From Thermoguttaceae bacterium (GTDB taxonomy: Bacteria > Planctomycetota > Planctomycetia > Pirellulales > Thermoguttaceae): 64,000 nt of DNA. Every line of letters begins with the position of its first letter. Position 1 is the stretch's first letter. The notes under the pieces were generated by a model. It saw only the letters and a program-made list of their open reading frames with translations. It searched no databases and was not told the DNA's origin. The position numbers and the translations under genes were made by a program. Shown piece by piece: positions 1-8,382 of the stretch. The stretch spans positions 20,058-84,057 of the forward strand of contig JARKPK010000056.1 of the NCBI GenBank assembly GCA_029975295.1, given 5' to 3'.

Positions 1-402
1 GGGCCGGCCGTCGATCTCTCGGCGCCGGCCGTGAGTGTGTTGGTGGCCGACCCGACCGTCTTGCCCAACGGCTATGGGCTAAACAGCGGCACCAGCTTTG
101 CCGCGCCGATCGCCGCCGGCGCGGCTGCGTTGGCTTGGTCGATCAATCCCGATCTGTCGCCCACCCAAGTCAAGCAGATTCTCTTTTCCACGGCCACCGA
201 CTTGGGCGACCCGGGCTGGGACGAAGTGTTCGGCCACGGGCGGGTGAATTTGGCCGGCGTGGCCGCCGCGGCGGCAGCCACCGTGCCCGAACCGGCTGCG
301 GCGATTTCGTTGGTCGTGCTGGCCGCCGTTGGGATCGGTCGCGCCGGCCTGCGTCGGCGGGGCTTTGTCAGAAGCCGCTTTGCGCCCTATACTTACAGGT
401 AA
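1..402 (+). CDS. Subtilisin-like serine protease, C-terminal part, with PEP-CTERM sorting tail (5' truncated)
   Basis: The frame is open from the first base, so the start lies outside the window. The visible part carries the subtilase (S8) catalytic Ser motif SGTSFAAP, followed by the usual closing helices (PDLSPTQVKQIL, GHGRVNLAG). The Asp and His of the triad would lie upstream. The end has a VPEP motif, a hydrophobic segment (ISLVVLAAVGIGRAG) and an Arg-rich tail, the tripartite PEP-CTERM signal that exosortases use to process exported proteins. The protein is therefore probably exported and anchored or released by an exosortase, with a role in extracellular proteolysis. The family assignment is firm; the substrate is unknown. 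No exosortase gene lies in this window. Confidence 0.9.
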   Translation, partial: GPAVDLSAPAVSVLVADPTVLPNGYGLNSGTSFAAPIAAGAAALAWSINPDLSPTQVKQILFSTATDLGDPGWDEVFGHGRVNLAGVAAAAAATVPEPAAAISLVVLAAVGIGRAGLRRRGFVRSRFAPYTYR

Positions 403-695
403 GGCCGAGGCGGAAGGAGCGATCGGCCGCCGGAAGGAGGGCCGGGCGCCAAGCTTCGGCTTTCATCGGGCGGCAGATTCGGTTCCGCTTGGCCGGAAGA
501 AGTGTTGAAGCGCGGGGCAAGACGGTCGGATCGCTTCCGCAGCGAGAATCGAGCGCAGCCGCGGCAAAACGGCCGGCGGCGGAGGTCGGTTCGGCGCCGC
601 TTGCGGCATCGAGCGGCGCTGTGCGGAAGTTGCATCGGTCGGCTTGCCGGCGCAACGAAGTCTCGTCGTCTTTGCAGCGAGAGAGGGAGTACGGC

Positions 696-1004
696 ATGCA
701 ATTGCAAATCCACCGCCAGAACATTCGTCTGGACCAAGGCCAGTTCGAAGAGATCGAACGCCGAATGATGTTTGCGCTCGACCAATTCGAGTCTTGGGTC
801 GTCGATGCCACGGTGTACGTCGAAGATGTCAACGGCAACAAAGGTGGAATTGACAAGTCGTGCCGCGTGTTGGTCAATTTGCGTTCCGGCAAGACGATCA
901 AGGTGGAAGACATCGACGCCGAACTGATGGCCGCCGTGGCCCGCGCTGCCGATCGGTTGAGCAACGTCGTCGGCCGCGAGATCGAGAAGAAGCGGGCGCA
1001 CTGA
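696..1004 (+). CDS. hpf: Short HPF/RaiA-type ribosome-associated protein (S30AE)
   Basis: This 102-residue protein matches the size and pattern of the short S30AE family, which binds the 30S decoding region and promotes ribosome hibernation or inhibits translation in slow growth. The N-terminal strand (MQLQIHRQNIRL), the amphipathic helix (EEIERRMMFALDQFE), the VxVYVEDVNG strand and the C-terminal helix (RAADRLSNVVGREIEKK) fit that fold. The start was set at ATG 696 because the S30AE homology begins there; a GAGAGGGAG stretch lies about 5 bases upstream. The same frame is open farther upstream, but that part is Arg-rich and looks noncoding. No C-terminal dimerisation domain of long HPF is present, so 100S dimer formation by this protein alone is not expected. 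Confidence 0.8.
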   Translation: MQLQIHRQNIRLDQGQFEEIERRMMFALDQFESWVVDATVYVEDVNGNKGGIDKSCRVLVNLRSGKTIKVEDIDAELMAAVARAADRLSNVVGREIEKKRAH

Positions 1005-1061
1005 TTCGGCGTGCGCCGGCCGTTGCCGGCGTGTCTGTTGGTCCTCGGGAAGATCGATGCG

Positions 1062-1093
1062 CCTCGGGCGGCAGCGCCGCCGCCCGCCCGAGG
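1062..1093. repeat. GC-rich inverted repeat between convergent genes
   Basis: A perfect 10-bp stem (CCTCGGGCGG at 1062-1071 with CCGCCCGAGG at 1084-1093) surrounds a 12-base loop. It sits between the HPF gene and the convergent end of the Hsp70-like gene. No T run follows on either strand, so it could be a U-poor bidirectional terminator or simply a GC-rich palindrome. Confidence 0.4.
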
Positions 1094-1247
1094 GCGCCTG
1101 TTCGCCGGTGGGCCTTGTCGCATTGCGATTCCGGGCTTTTGCTGTGCGCGTAGGTCGAAGGCCCGCGAAATTCACCGGGACGCGGATACGGCATGAGCTG
1201 GGCGCGAAAATCGCGCCGCCGCCCCCTCGCCGCGGTGCCAAGGCCGC

Positions 1248-3038
1248 TCACGTCTCGGCGTCGCTGCGGACGCTGAATTCGAGCTTCCAGCGGCCCGAGC
1301 CCTGCGCGCCGACGCACCAAAGCTCCAGCACCCCCAGTTCCGTGATCCGCGCGTGGAAACGGACGGGCACGAACGATTCGTCGCGCGATTCGTCGGCCGG
1401 CAGCAGTGTTTCCAGCGAGTCGGTTTCCTGCAATTCGTCGGGCGACCATTGGGCGAGCACAACCCCGGGCCGATCTTCTTTGCGCATCGACGAGCTGAAG
1501 AAGCGAAACTGAGCCGGTTCGCCCACCACGAGTCCGATCTCCGCGCCGGGCACGTCGGTTTCGGTGCCTTCTTCCATGCCAATCGGCGCCACGCACAACG
1601 CCCGCAAGGGCCGCGGCGCGCCAGGGACGGCCGGTCCAGCCGTCTCGATTCCGACGTAGTAAGCCCGCGCCGTACCGCCGCGGATGCGCATTCCGCCGCG
1701 TTGCTTGGCGAATCCGTAATGCGCCGCTCCGCGGGCCACGGCATGATCGAGGTCGTGCGGCCCTTCCAACGCGGCGGCGCCGCCGGCCTCGGCGAACCAG
1801 TCGCCGAGCACATCGAGCATTCGCCGACGGAAGGCCTCGGCCTTGAATACGCCGCCGTTGAACAAGACGTGCGACGGGCGGATCGGTTGGCCGTCGGCCC
1901 CGTGGGCTTGAAGGAAGGCGGCCACATGGCGCGTAACGGCCGTATCGCTTTCGAAGGGGAGGCCCAATTCCTGAAAGCCCGAGGCGCGCCGCCGCGCCGG
2001 CTTGTCGCCCAGCGCGCAGCGGGGGAAGAACCCGTCGAGCAGCAACGACGCGGCCGCGGCGCGGTCCAATTCGATCGAAACGGCGCCGCCCACCACGCGC
2101 CGCCCGCGCCCCAGCACGGCCACCGGATGCTTTTCCGGTCCGTCGGCGGCCAGCAGCGATTCCTTGGCCGCACGGCAACTGTGCCAAAGGGCCACGGATT
2201 GCCAAGGGTCGAGCTGCACGTTCTTTTCGGCGAACCGTTCGGCCGCATAATGGGCGAGGGCCAAGTCCATGTTGTCGCCGCCGACGAGCAAATGGTTGCC
2301 CACGGCCAGCCGGCGGAGCACCAGTTCCCCGTTTTCTTCGGCCACGGAAACCAGCGTCAGGTCGGTGGTGCCGCCGCCCACGTCGCACACCAGCAGCGTA
2401 TCGCCCACCTTCAGCAGGCGGCGCCAACGGTCGCCCACCGCGTCGAGCCAGGCATAGACGGCCGCCTGCGGCTCTTCGAGCAGAACGAGGTTTTCGGGCA
2501 ACCCAGCGGCCAGCGCGGCCTCGCGGGTGAGTTCCCGCGCGCCGGCGTCGAACGAGGCGGGCACGGTCAGCACCACGGCCTGTCGCTCGATCGGCGCTTC
2601 GGGAAAGGCACCGCTCCAGGCGGCGGCCACGTGTTCCAAGTAGCGCCGCGCGGCAGTGACGGGCGACACCTTCCGCACGTCGTCGCCGGCCCCCCAGGGC
2701 AAGATCGGCTGTCGGCGATCGACTCGGCTGTGCGCCAGCCAGCTCTTGGCTGCGCCCACGGTTCGTTCCGGCGATTCGGCCGCGCGGCGGCGGGCCCATT
2801 CGCCAACCACGTCAATCGAGCGGCCCCAGGGTAGATCGAGCGAGCCGCGCTCTGCCTCCGACTCGTCGGCTAAGTAGAGGAACGAAGGAAGCATCGTCCG
2901 CGACTCGACCGTGCCGGCGGCCACCAATTGCGGCACGGGCAACAGTTGCACCTGCGCCCGCTCGGCACCCAGCGGCGCGTAAGCCAGCACGCTGTTCGTG
3001 GTGCCCAAGTCGATTCCAATCACGTATTCCGCGCTCAT
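1248..3038 (-). CDS. Hsp70 family (DnaK-like) ATPase, DUF2760-associated type
   Basis: This 596-residue protein starts with the Hsp70 phosphate-1 motif (IGIDLGTTNSVLAY, residues 7-20) and has the phosphate-2 region (CDVGGGTTDLTLV). The actin-like ATPase fold is therefore present. The C-terminal part is shorter and divergent compared with DnaK (about 640 residues), with no Gly/Met-rich tail or EEVD-like end. It is one of the stand-alone bacterial Hsp70-like proteins usually annotated only as Hsp70 family. The DUF2760 gene lies 235 bases upstream on the same strand, a pairing also known from other bacteria, which suggests a shared role. No dnaJ or grpE lies nearby. Clients are unknown; it is probably cytosolic because no signal peptide is seen. 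Confidence 0.88.
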   Translation of the reverse strand: MSAEYVIGIDLGTTNSVLAYAPLGAERAQVQLLPVPQLVAAGTVESRTMLPSFLYLADESEAERGSLDLPWGRSIDVVGEWARRRAAESPERTVGAAKSWLAHSRVDRRQPILPWGAGDDVRKVSPVTAARRYLEHVAAAWSGAFPEAPIERQAVVLTVPASFDAGARELTREAALAAGLPENLVLLEEPQAAVYAWLDAVGDRWRRLLKVGDTLLVCDVGGGTTDLTLVSVAEENGELVLRRLAVGNHLLVGGDNMDLALAHYAAERFAEKNVQLDPWQSVALWHSCRAAKESLLAADGPEKHPVAVLGRGRRVVGGAVSIELDRAAAASLLLDGFFPRCALGDKPARRRASGFQELGLPFESDTAVTRHVAAFLQAHGADGQPIRPSHVLFNGGVFKAEAFRRRMLDVLGDWFAEAGGAAALEGPHDLDHAVARGAAHYGFAKQRGGMRIRGGTARAYYVGIETAGPAVPGAPRPLRALCVAPIGMEEGTETDVPGAEIGLVVGEPAQFRFFSSSMRKEDRPGVVLAQWSPDELQETDSLETLLPADESRDESFVPVRFHARITELGVLELWCVGAQGSGRWKLEFSVRSDAET

Positions 3039-3273
3039 CGGTTCTGTTTCCCGTAGGTGTGTTTCGCTGCGGCCCGTCGAAATCGCTCTTTCGGCCGCGT
3101 TGCATTCGTGTTCCGAGCGTCAATGCTTGGGCGCTGGCCGGCCTTGCTTCTGTGCGCGACCGCAGGATTTCGCATCGGACGGCACGATTCGGGAAGCGGT
3201 CGCCGACGGAGCGGGGCGGCCGATGCAAGTGTATCGCTTGCTTCGAATTGCGGTTCCGTTTTCGGCGATTTGT

Positions 3274-3819
3274 TCAGCCCACTTCAATTTCGATTGGGGC
3301 GATCACTCGGGCGGCGGCCGCGGCTCCGGTCCACGTGGGCAAGTCGCAGCGCGAAGCCTCCCAGCCCGGGTGAACCAATCGCCCGCGAAACGGCCCCGGA
3401 CCGCTCACCTGACCGAGAAGCCGGTACCGGCCCGGATCAAAACCGGCGGGCACCTCGACCGAGGCGCCTTCGGCTTCGGCGGCCGCCGGGCGAATCGCGA
3501 AGAACCGCTCGATCACCTGTGCGCAATCACGATGCACGTCGCGCACGGCCGCGCCGATCTGCGCGTCGGAGTAGCCGTCGAGCGGCTCCATTAGGAAGTC
3601 CACCAAGCGCCCTTCGCGTTGCAGCGCCGCGAGCAGGTTCAACGCGTCGCTCCGCGGCGCCGGTTTGGGGGCCGGCGTTTTCGGCCCCCGCGCCGCCTCG
3701 GTGGGCAAGGCGGGCTGCGCCGGCGGCTCGGCCGAAAGCGCCTCGGCCACTCGCTCGGCCTGCTGCCGCGAAAAGAGCACCGCAAAGAACACGCGCATCG
3801 CAAGAATGATCCGATTCAT
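3274..3819 (-). CDS. DUF2760 domain protein
   Basis: This 181-residue protein has an N-terminal hydrophobic helix (IILAMRVFFAVLF), an Ala/Pro-rich linker (about residues 28-57) and a C-terminal alpha/beta domain. The C-terminal part includes LLAALQREGRLVDFLMEPLD and ends in the VHPGWEASRCDLP and PIEIEVG blocks typical of DUF2760. The function of the family is unknown. It is known as a neighbour of Hsp70-like genes, as here, where the Hsp70-like gene follows on the same strand. It may be an adaptor or membrane-linked partner of that ATPase, which is an inference from context only. Confidence 0.8.
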   Translation of the reverse strand: MNRIILAMRVFFAVLFSRQQAERVAEALSAEPPAQPALPTEAARGPKTPAPKPAPRSDALNLLAALQREGRLVDFLMEPLDGYSDAQIGAAVRDVHRDCAQVIERFFAIRPAAAEAEGASVEVPAGFDPGRYRLLGQVSGPGPFRGRLVHPGWEASRCDLPTWTGAAAAARVIAPIEIEVG

Positions 3820-4176
3820 CGGTGGTCTTTCTTCCGTTTGTTGAAAACGCTGACGGAATCCTCAAAAAAAAGAAAACGGCAGCGCGGGCCTCCGCCCGAG
3901 GCGCCGCGGCCGGCATTCTGCCCCTCGAACACAGTGAACGAGCTTTTCGGATGGGCGGCCTTGAAACCTTGTATCGAACCACATTCGGCCGCGGTCGGCA
4001 AGGGCTTGCACGCCATGGCGGCGGGCGGCCGGGCGGCGGGCAGCGCCGCCGCGCGTTGCTTCTCAGCCGAGGGAGCGGGCATTATACTGGCCGCAGCGCC
4101 GGCGGCGGTGTTGCAGCAACCTCCAACCTCTTGGAGCAGCGGGATTCATTCCTTCGATCACGGAGTCTCTAGTCGC
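3820..4176. other. Intergenic region between divergent genes
   Basis: These 357 bases separate the leftward DUF2760 gene from the rightward dipeptidase gene. I see no convincing gene, although one frame into the dipeptidase stays open. It holds an A-rich patch near 3865-3880 and a candidate promoter at 4060-4088. Confidence 0.6.
4060..4088 (+). promoter_or_regulatory. Candidate sigma-70-type promoter of the M20 dipeptidase gene
   Basis: A -10-like TATACT at 4083-4088 lies 17 bases after a weak -35-like TTCTCA at 4060-4065. The predicted transcript start is about 80 bases before ATG 4177. The -10 is convincing against this GC-rich background; the -35 is not. Confidence 0.4.
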
Positions 4177-5550
4177 ATGTCACGCATTGACGATTACTTG
4201 GCCGCACATGCCGCGAGGTTTGAAGACGATTTGTGCGCGTTCTTGCGGATTCCCAGCGTCAGCGCCGACCCGCAGCACGCGGCCGACGTCGCCGCCGCCG
4301 CCCGCTGGGTGGCCGACCAATTCGCCGGTTTGGGCTTTGCCGTGGAAGTGATTCCCACCAAAGGCCATCCGTTGGTGTTCGCCCAGTCGCCCACCGTGCC
4401 CGGCGCGCCGACCGCCTTGGTGTACGGACACTATGACGTGCAGCCGGCCGACCCGCTGGAGAAGTGGATCACCCCGCCGTTCGAGCCGACGCGCCGCGAC
4501 GGAAACGTCTATGCCCGCGGCGCCACGGACGACAAAGGCCAGATGCTCACGCATGTGAAAAGCGCCGAGGCGTGGATCGCCGCCGAGGGACGCCTGCCGA
4601 TCAATCTGAAGTACATCATCGAGGGCGAAGAAGAAGTCGGCTCGATGGCCCTGGAAGAATATATCGCCGGCCACGCCGAAAAGCTGCGCTGCGATTGCGT
4701 GGTGATTAGCGACGGCGGGCAGTTCGCCCCGGGAATTCCGGCCATCACTTATGGGCTCCGCGGCATCGCCTATTACGAGCTGCGGCTGAAGGGGCCGAAC
4801 CGCGACCTGCACTCGGGCTCGTTCGGCGGCTCGGTGGCCAACCCGGCCAACGCGCTGGCCCAGGTGCTCGGCGCGTTGATCGACGACCAAGGCCGCGTGC
4901 AAATCCCCGGCTTTTACGACGACGTGACGCCGCTTACGCCGCGCGAGCGCGAACAGTTCTCGCAGTTGCCTTTCGACGAACAACGCTATTTCGAACAGAT
5001 CGGCGTGGCCGTCGGCGCGGGCGAGGCGGGCTACACCACCCTGGAACGCCGCTGGGCGCGGCCCACCTTCGACATCAACGGGCTTTGGAGCGGTTATCAA
5101 GGCGCCGGCGCGAAAACGGTGCTGCCCGCCACCGCCGGGGCCAAGTTCAGCTTCCGGCTGGTGCCGAACCAGGAACCGAGCAAGATCACCGCGGCGCTGA
5201 AATGGCGTTTGGCCGAACTATGCCCGCCGGGGATCGAGATGGAATTGATCGACTTCCACAACTCGCCCGGCGTGCTGGCGCCGCTGGAGAGCAAATATGT
5301 CGAGGCCGCGGCGCGGGCCATCGAGCGGGCCTTCGGCCGCCCGCCGGTGTTCACGCGCGAGGGCGGGTCGATTCCCATCGTGGCCGCCTTCCACGAAGCG
5401 CTCAAAGCCGACACCTTGCTCTTGGGTTGGGGCCAAGACGACGACAACACGCACAGCCCCAACGAGAAGTTCTCGCTGGCCGACTTCCACCGCGGCATCC
5501 GCGCCAGCGCGCAGCTTTGGGCGGAACTGGCCGACTTGGGCGGCAAGTGA
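4177..5550 (+). CDS. M20 family dipeptidase (metallopeptidase)
   Basis: This 457-residue protein is a zinc-dependent M20/M28-fold peptidase that would hydrolyse dipeptides or related amides in the cytosol. Visible blocks are FLRIPSVSADP near the N-terminus, the metal-binding YGHYDVQPADPLEKW, the GATDDKGQ block with the bridging Asp, and EGEEEVGS with the catalytic and metal Glu pair. The dimerisation insertion (LHSGSFGGSVANPA) and the late HSPNEKF metal-His block follow. All active-site blocks look intact and the length is normal. ATG 4177 was chosen because homology begins at MSRIDDYLAAH; the longer upstream frame is low-complexity. It appears monocistronic. The likely substrate class (Xaa-dipeptides) is inferred from the family. 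Confidence 0.92.
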   Translation: MSRIDDYLAAHAARFEDDLCAFLRIPSVSADPQHAADVAAAARWVADQFAGLGFAVEVIPTKGHPLVFAQSPTVPGAPTALVYGHYDVQPADPLEKWITPPFEPTRRDGNVYARGATDDKGQMLTHVKSAEAWIAAEGRLPINLKYIIEGEEEVGSMALEEYIAGHAEKLRCDCVVISDGGQFAPGIPAITYGLRGIAYYELRLKGPNRDLHSGSFGGSVANPANALAQVLGALIDDQGRVQIPGFYDDVTPLTPREREQFSQLPFDEQRYFEQIGVAVGAGEAGYTTLERRWARPTFDINGLWSGYQGAGAKTVLPATAGAKFSFRLVPNQEPSKITAALKWRLAELCPPGIEMELIDFHNSPGVLAPLESKYVEAAARAIERAFGRPPVFTREGGSIPIVAAFHEALKADTLLLGWGQDDDNTHSPNEKFSLADFHRGIRASAQLWAELADLGGK

Positions 5551-5768
5551 AGCTCGCAACGGAACTCCGATCGCGCCGGCAGGCGAGCGGCCGGCTTCGA
5601 CGAGCGATCACGCCGCCGGGCGGCCCGGCACGGAGCCGGTTGCGTTGTCGGCCCTCGATCACAAATTCTTGAAGCCGGTATCGCAGTGCTGTCGCAATGG
5701 GTGGCAGGGCGCACGCCACAACGCGACCGGCTCAGCGGCGCGGTTTGGCCCCGCGCCGACACGGGTTG

Positions 5769-7853
5769 CTATTGCGAAGTGCGCGACGGGGTGTTTCCGT
5801 CCGTCTTGCTTTGGGCGGGCGTCGGCTGGGCCGGTTGATCGGCAGGCGGCATCTGGCCCAGGGCGCGCCGCGCTTCGGCCACGGCCTGCGCCGCCCAGGG
5901 CTTGCCGGCATAGAGTGTTTCGATGGCGCGGTAGATTCGTTGCGATTTCTCCGGATCGGTCGATTGGGCGCTTCGCGCGGCGGTCAGTCGTTCGTTGAGC
6001 ATCGCGTGCAAGTCGCCGCCGGCCCGTTCGATCTCGGTCTGCAACTGCTCCAGACGCCGCCGGGCCAGTTCGAGGCAAAGGCCTTGCGGTCCGGGGTCGC
6101 CGCGCGAGTCGCAATACAGGTCGAGCAAGGCGGAAAGGCGGGCAATGCCCGCGTCGATGTCGGTTCGGGCGGCGCTGATCGCCTCGAAATAGGCGCGTTC
6201 GATCGGCAGCAGACTCTCTGCGCCGAAAAGCCCCTTGGCGCGGCGGTCGAAACGGCGTTCCAGTCGTCGAAGTTCGATTTCGCGCTGATATTCCCGCAAG
6301 GTCGCGGCGCGCGGATCTTTTGGGTAGCGCATGAGGAAGTCTTCGATGTCGGCCTCGGCGGCTTCGATCATCGCCCCGCCTTCGACGGCCTTGGCGTGGA
6401 TTCGGTCGTAGAGCGCATCGGCCGTGGGGGGCTGAAGGAAGTACCAAACAATCGCTCCCAGGCCTACCAGCGCGGCCGCCAGCAACAACGTCCACAGGGA
6501 GACGGCAAACGGGTTGGCCGGCTCCTCGCTGGGCAGGGGATCGAGCTGCTCGCGGGCGACGGAAACGAAACGCCCCGACGTTGTTGCCGACGGCGCGGCG
6601 GCCGTGCCTTTGCCCGGGACAACGCCGGTGGCCAGCGTGGCCGCCTCGGCGCATGCGGCGCCGCTGCCGGCCTCGATGGCGATGGGCGCGGCGCCGGCGC
6701 CGGATTCGGCCCGATCGTCGTCCGATGGGACGGCCGTGGCGGCAATCGTCGGGCCCAGCGACACGCCGGCAAGCGACGGCTCGGCGGAAGCGGGCGAGGT
6801 TGAACACGACGGCGACTCGGCGGGGACTGCGCCGCCCGGCGGGGCGGCCGTGGCGGCCAACGTCGGCCCGATTTCGGCCGATCGCTCGGCCGGCGGCAAC
6901 GAAGCGGCGGCGAGGTCGTCCAATTCGGGCAACGCGATTGCCGGCAGCGCGGGGCGAAGGTCGGGACCCTGCACGGCGGACAACGCGGCATCGGAGGCCG
7001 CGCTGGGATCGACGAGCGTTTCGGGCAACGCCGGCAGCGATTGATCGATCGCCGCCAGTCGCCGGGCAACGACCATCGCGTTGGCCGGCCGTTTTTCCGG
7101 CCGCTTCTCGATCAATTGCATCACCAGTTGTTCCAGTTCAGCGGGGCAATCCGCCGCGTGGCGGCTGAGCGGCTCGGGCAGAGCGTGCCGTTGTTTGTCG
7201 AGCATTTCCAACAGCGATTGGGCGCGGAACATCGGCCGCCGCGCCAGCAACAGATAGAACACCCCGCCCAGGCTGTACAAATCGCTGCGCGGATCGACGG
7301 GCTTGCCCTCGGCCTGTTCGGGGGCCATGAATTCGGCCGTGCCGAGGATGCTGCCTGCTTGAGTTCGCCGCGTGTTGTTGAACAGCCGCGCGATGCCGAA
7401 GTCGGCCAGTTTCACCTGGCCCGAGCCGGTCAGCAGCAGATTGCCCGGCTTCAAATCGCGGTGGACAATCCCTCGATCGTGCGCATGGCGCAGCGCTTGG
7501 CATACTTGGATGCCGAGTTGAACAACTTCTCGCGGCGAAAACCGCCGCCCGCGGGCAAGCTCGTCTTCCAGGCTGTCGCCTTCGACCAGTTCCATGGCGT
7601 AGAACAACTGCCCATTCTGCTCGCCGTAGCCGAGCAGGCGGACGATGTTCGGATGGTTCAACTTCAGCAGGGTTTCGATCTCGGCGTTGAAGCGATCGCG
7701 AAACCCCTGTTCGTCGGCCAACGCGGGTGAAAGCAGTTTGACGGCCGCCGGTTCGCCCGTCGCCCGACTGACCGCCTTGTACACCGCGCCCATGCCGCCC
7801 CGACCCAGGGGGCTGACAATGCGATACGGACCGAGTTCGTCGCCGACATTCAT
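5769..7853 (-). CDS. Membrane-anchored Ser/Thr protein kinase (Hanks type)
   Basis: This 694-residue protein has an intact eukaryotic-type kinase domain in residues 10-270: Gly-rich loop GRGGMG (18-22 region), ATP-binding Lys39 in AAVKLL, catalytic HRDLKPGN (131-138), DFG (151-153) and APE (177-179). Residues 275-445 form an Ala/Pro-rich linker with little predicted structure. One transmembrane helix follows (about 451-473), then an extracytoplasmic region of about 220 residues that looks helical and TPR-like. This topology (kinase inside, sensor outside) is common in planctomycete PknB-like kinases. The signal and substrates are unknown. No cognate phosphatase gene is adjacent. Confidence 0.92.
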   Translation of the reverse strand: MNVGDELGPYRIVSPLGRGGMGAVYKAVSRATGEPAAVKLLSPALADEQGFRDRFNAEIETLLKLNHPNIVRLLGYGEQNGQLFYAMELVEGDSLEDELARGRRFSPREVVQLGIQVCQALRHAHDRGIVHRDLKPGNLLLTGSGQVKLADFGIARLFNNTRRTQAGSILGTAEFMAPEQAEGKPVDPRSDLYSLGGVFYLLLARRPMFRAQSLLEMLDKQRHALPEPLSRHAADCPAELEQLVMQLIEKRPEKRPANAMVVARRLAAIDQSLPALPETLVDPSAASDAALSAVQGPDLRPALPAIALPELDDLAAASLPPAERSAEIGPTLAATAAPPGGAVPAESPSCSTSPASAEPSLAGVSLGPTIAATAVPSDDDRAESGAGAAPIAIEAGSGAACAEAATLATGVVPGKGTAAAPSATTSGRFVSVAREQLDPLPSEEPANPFAVSLWTLLLAAALVGLGAIVWYFLQPPTADALYDRIHAKAVEGGAMIEAAEADIEDFLMRYPKDPRAATLREYQREIELRRLERRFDRRAKGLFGAESLLPIERAYFEAISAARTDIDAGIARLSALLDLYCDSRGDPGPQGLCLELARRRLEQLQTEIERAGGDLHAMLNERLTAARSAQSTDPEKSQRIYRAIETLYAGKPWAAQAVAEARRALGQMPPADQPAQPTPAQSKTDGNTPSRTSQ

Positions 7854-8382
7854 CGCGTTGATCGAACCTTGCGAATACCAATGGAACGGGGTGCCGCTCG
7901 CTTGCCTCGCGGCGTTGCCGGCCGCCCGGCCCCGCCCGATCGCGTTGCACCGCAGCAGGCAGCTCTCCGGTTCATCCTACTGACCGGCAGGGCCCGCGGC
8001 CAGTCTGGCTGGCTGCGCGGACGATGGAATCGTTCGGGAGTGTTTGCGGGCGGCAGGGCGCCGCGGCGCTTGGGGCGAAGCGTCGAAGTGCGGCTCGTCC
8101 GATGGGCGACGGGCCGGCATTTGCGGAGGGCGGCGGCGTTGCTTTGGTGCGTTCGATTCCGAACGATCAATCGGCGCGGTTCGGGTAGAATACGGGCTTG
8201 CCGAAGCGAGACCGGTTCCGCTATGGTTGCCCAAAGGACACTGCGTGAAATCGAGTTGGCTTCGTTGCTCGCTCGGCTCAGTCGGCCGCGTTTGAGCGCC
8301 GGCGACTCTTCGGCCCGATGGCATTATTGTTCTCAGCATCAGTGATCAGGCATTGGTAATCAGGCAGCGGTGATTCGAAACG
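7854..8382. other. Intergenic region between divergent kinase and truB genes
   Basis: These 529 bases hold no gene I can support; the open frames have Arg/Pro/Ala-rich translations typical of noncoding GC-rich DNA. A TAGAAT hexamer at 8186-8191 could be a -10 box for truB but has no good -35. Short direct repeats lie just before truB (8342-8369). Confidence 0.55.
8342..8369 (+). repeat. Two 14-base direct repeats just upstream of truB
   Basis: GTGATCAGGCATTG (8342-8355) is followed directly by GTAATCAGGCAGCG (8356-8369), identical at 11 of 14 positions. A partial third copy (GTGATTCG) starts at 8370. The array ends about 13 bases before the truB start, where the ribosome binding site would be expected, and no clear Shine-Dalgarno sequence is visible there. 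Confidence 0.6.

Noticed and set aside
1353..2834. Long + strand open frame opposite the Hsp70-like gene
   Set aside because: The minus strand encodes clear Hsp70 motifs; the + frame is a GC-rich shadow with low-complexity His/Gly/Arg translation.
3619..4176. N-terminal extension of the M20 dipeptidase
   Set aside because: The upstream frame is low-complexity and Arg/Pro-rich, and family homology begins at ATG 4177.
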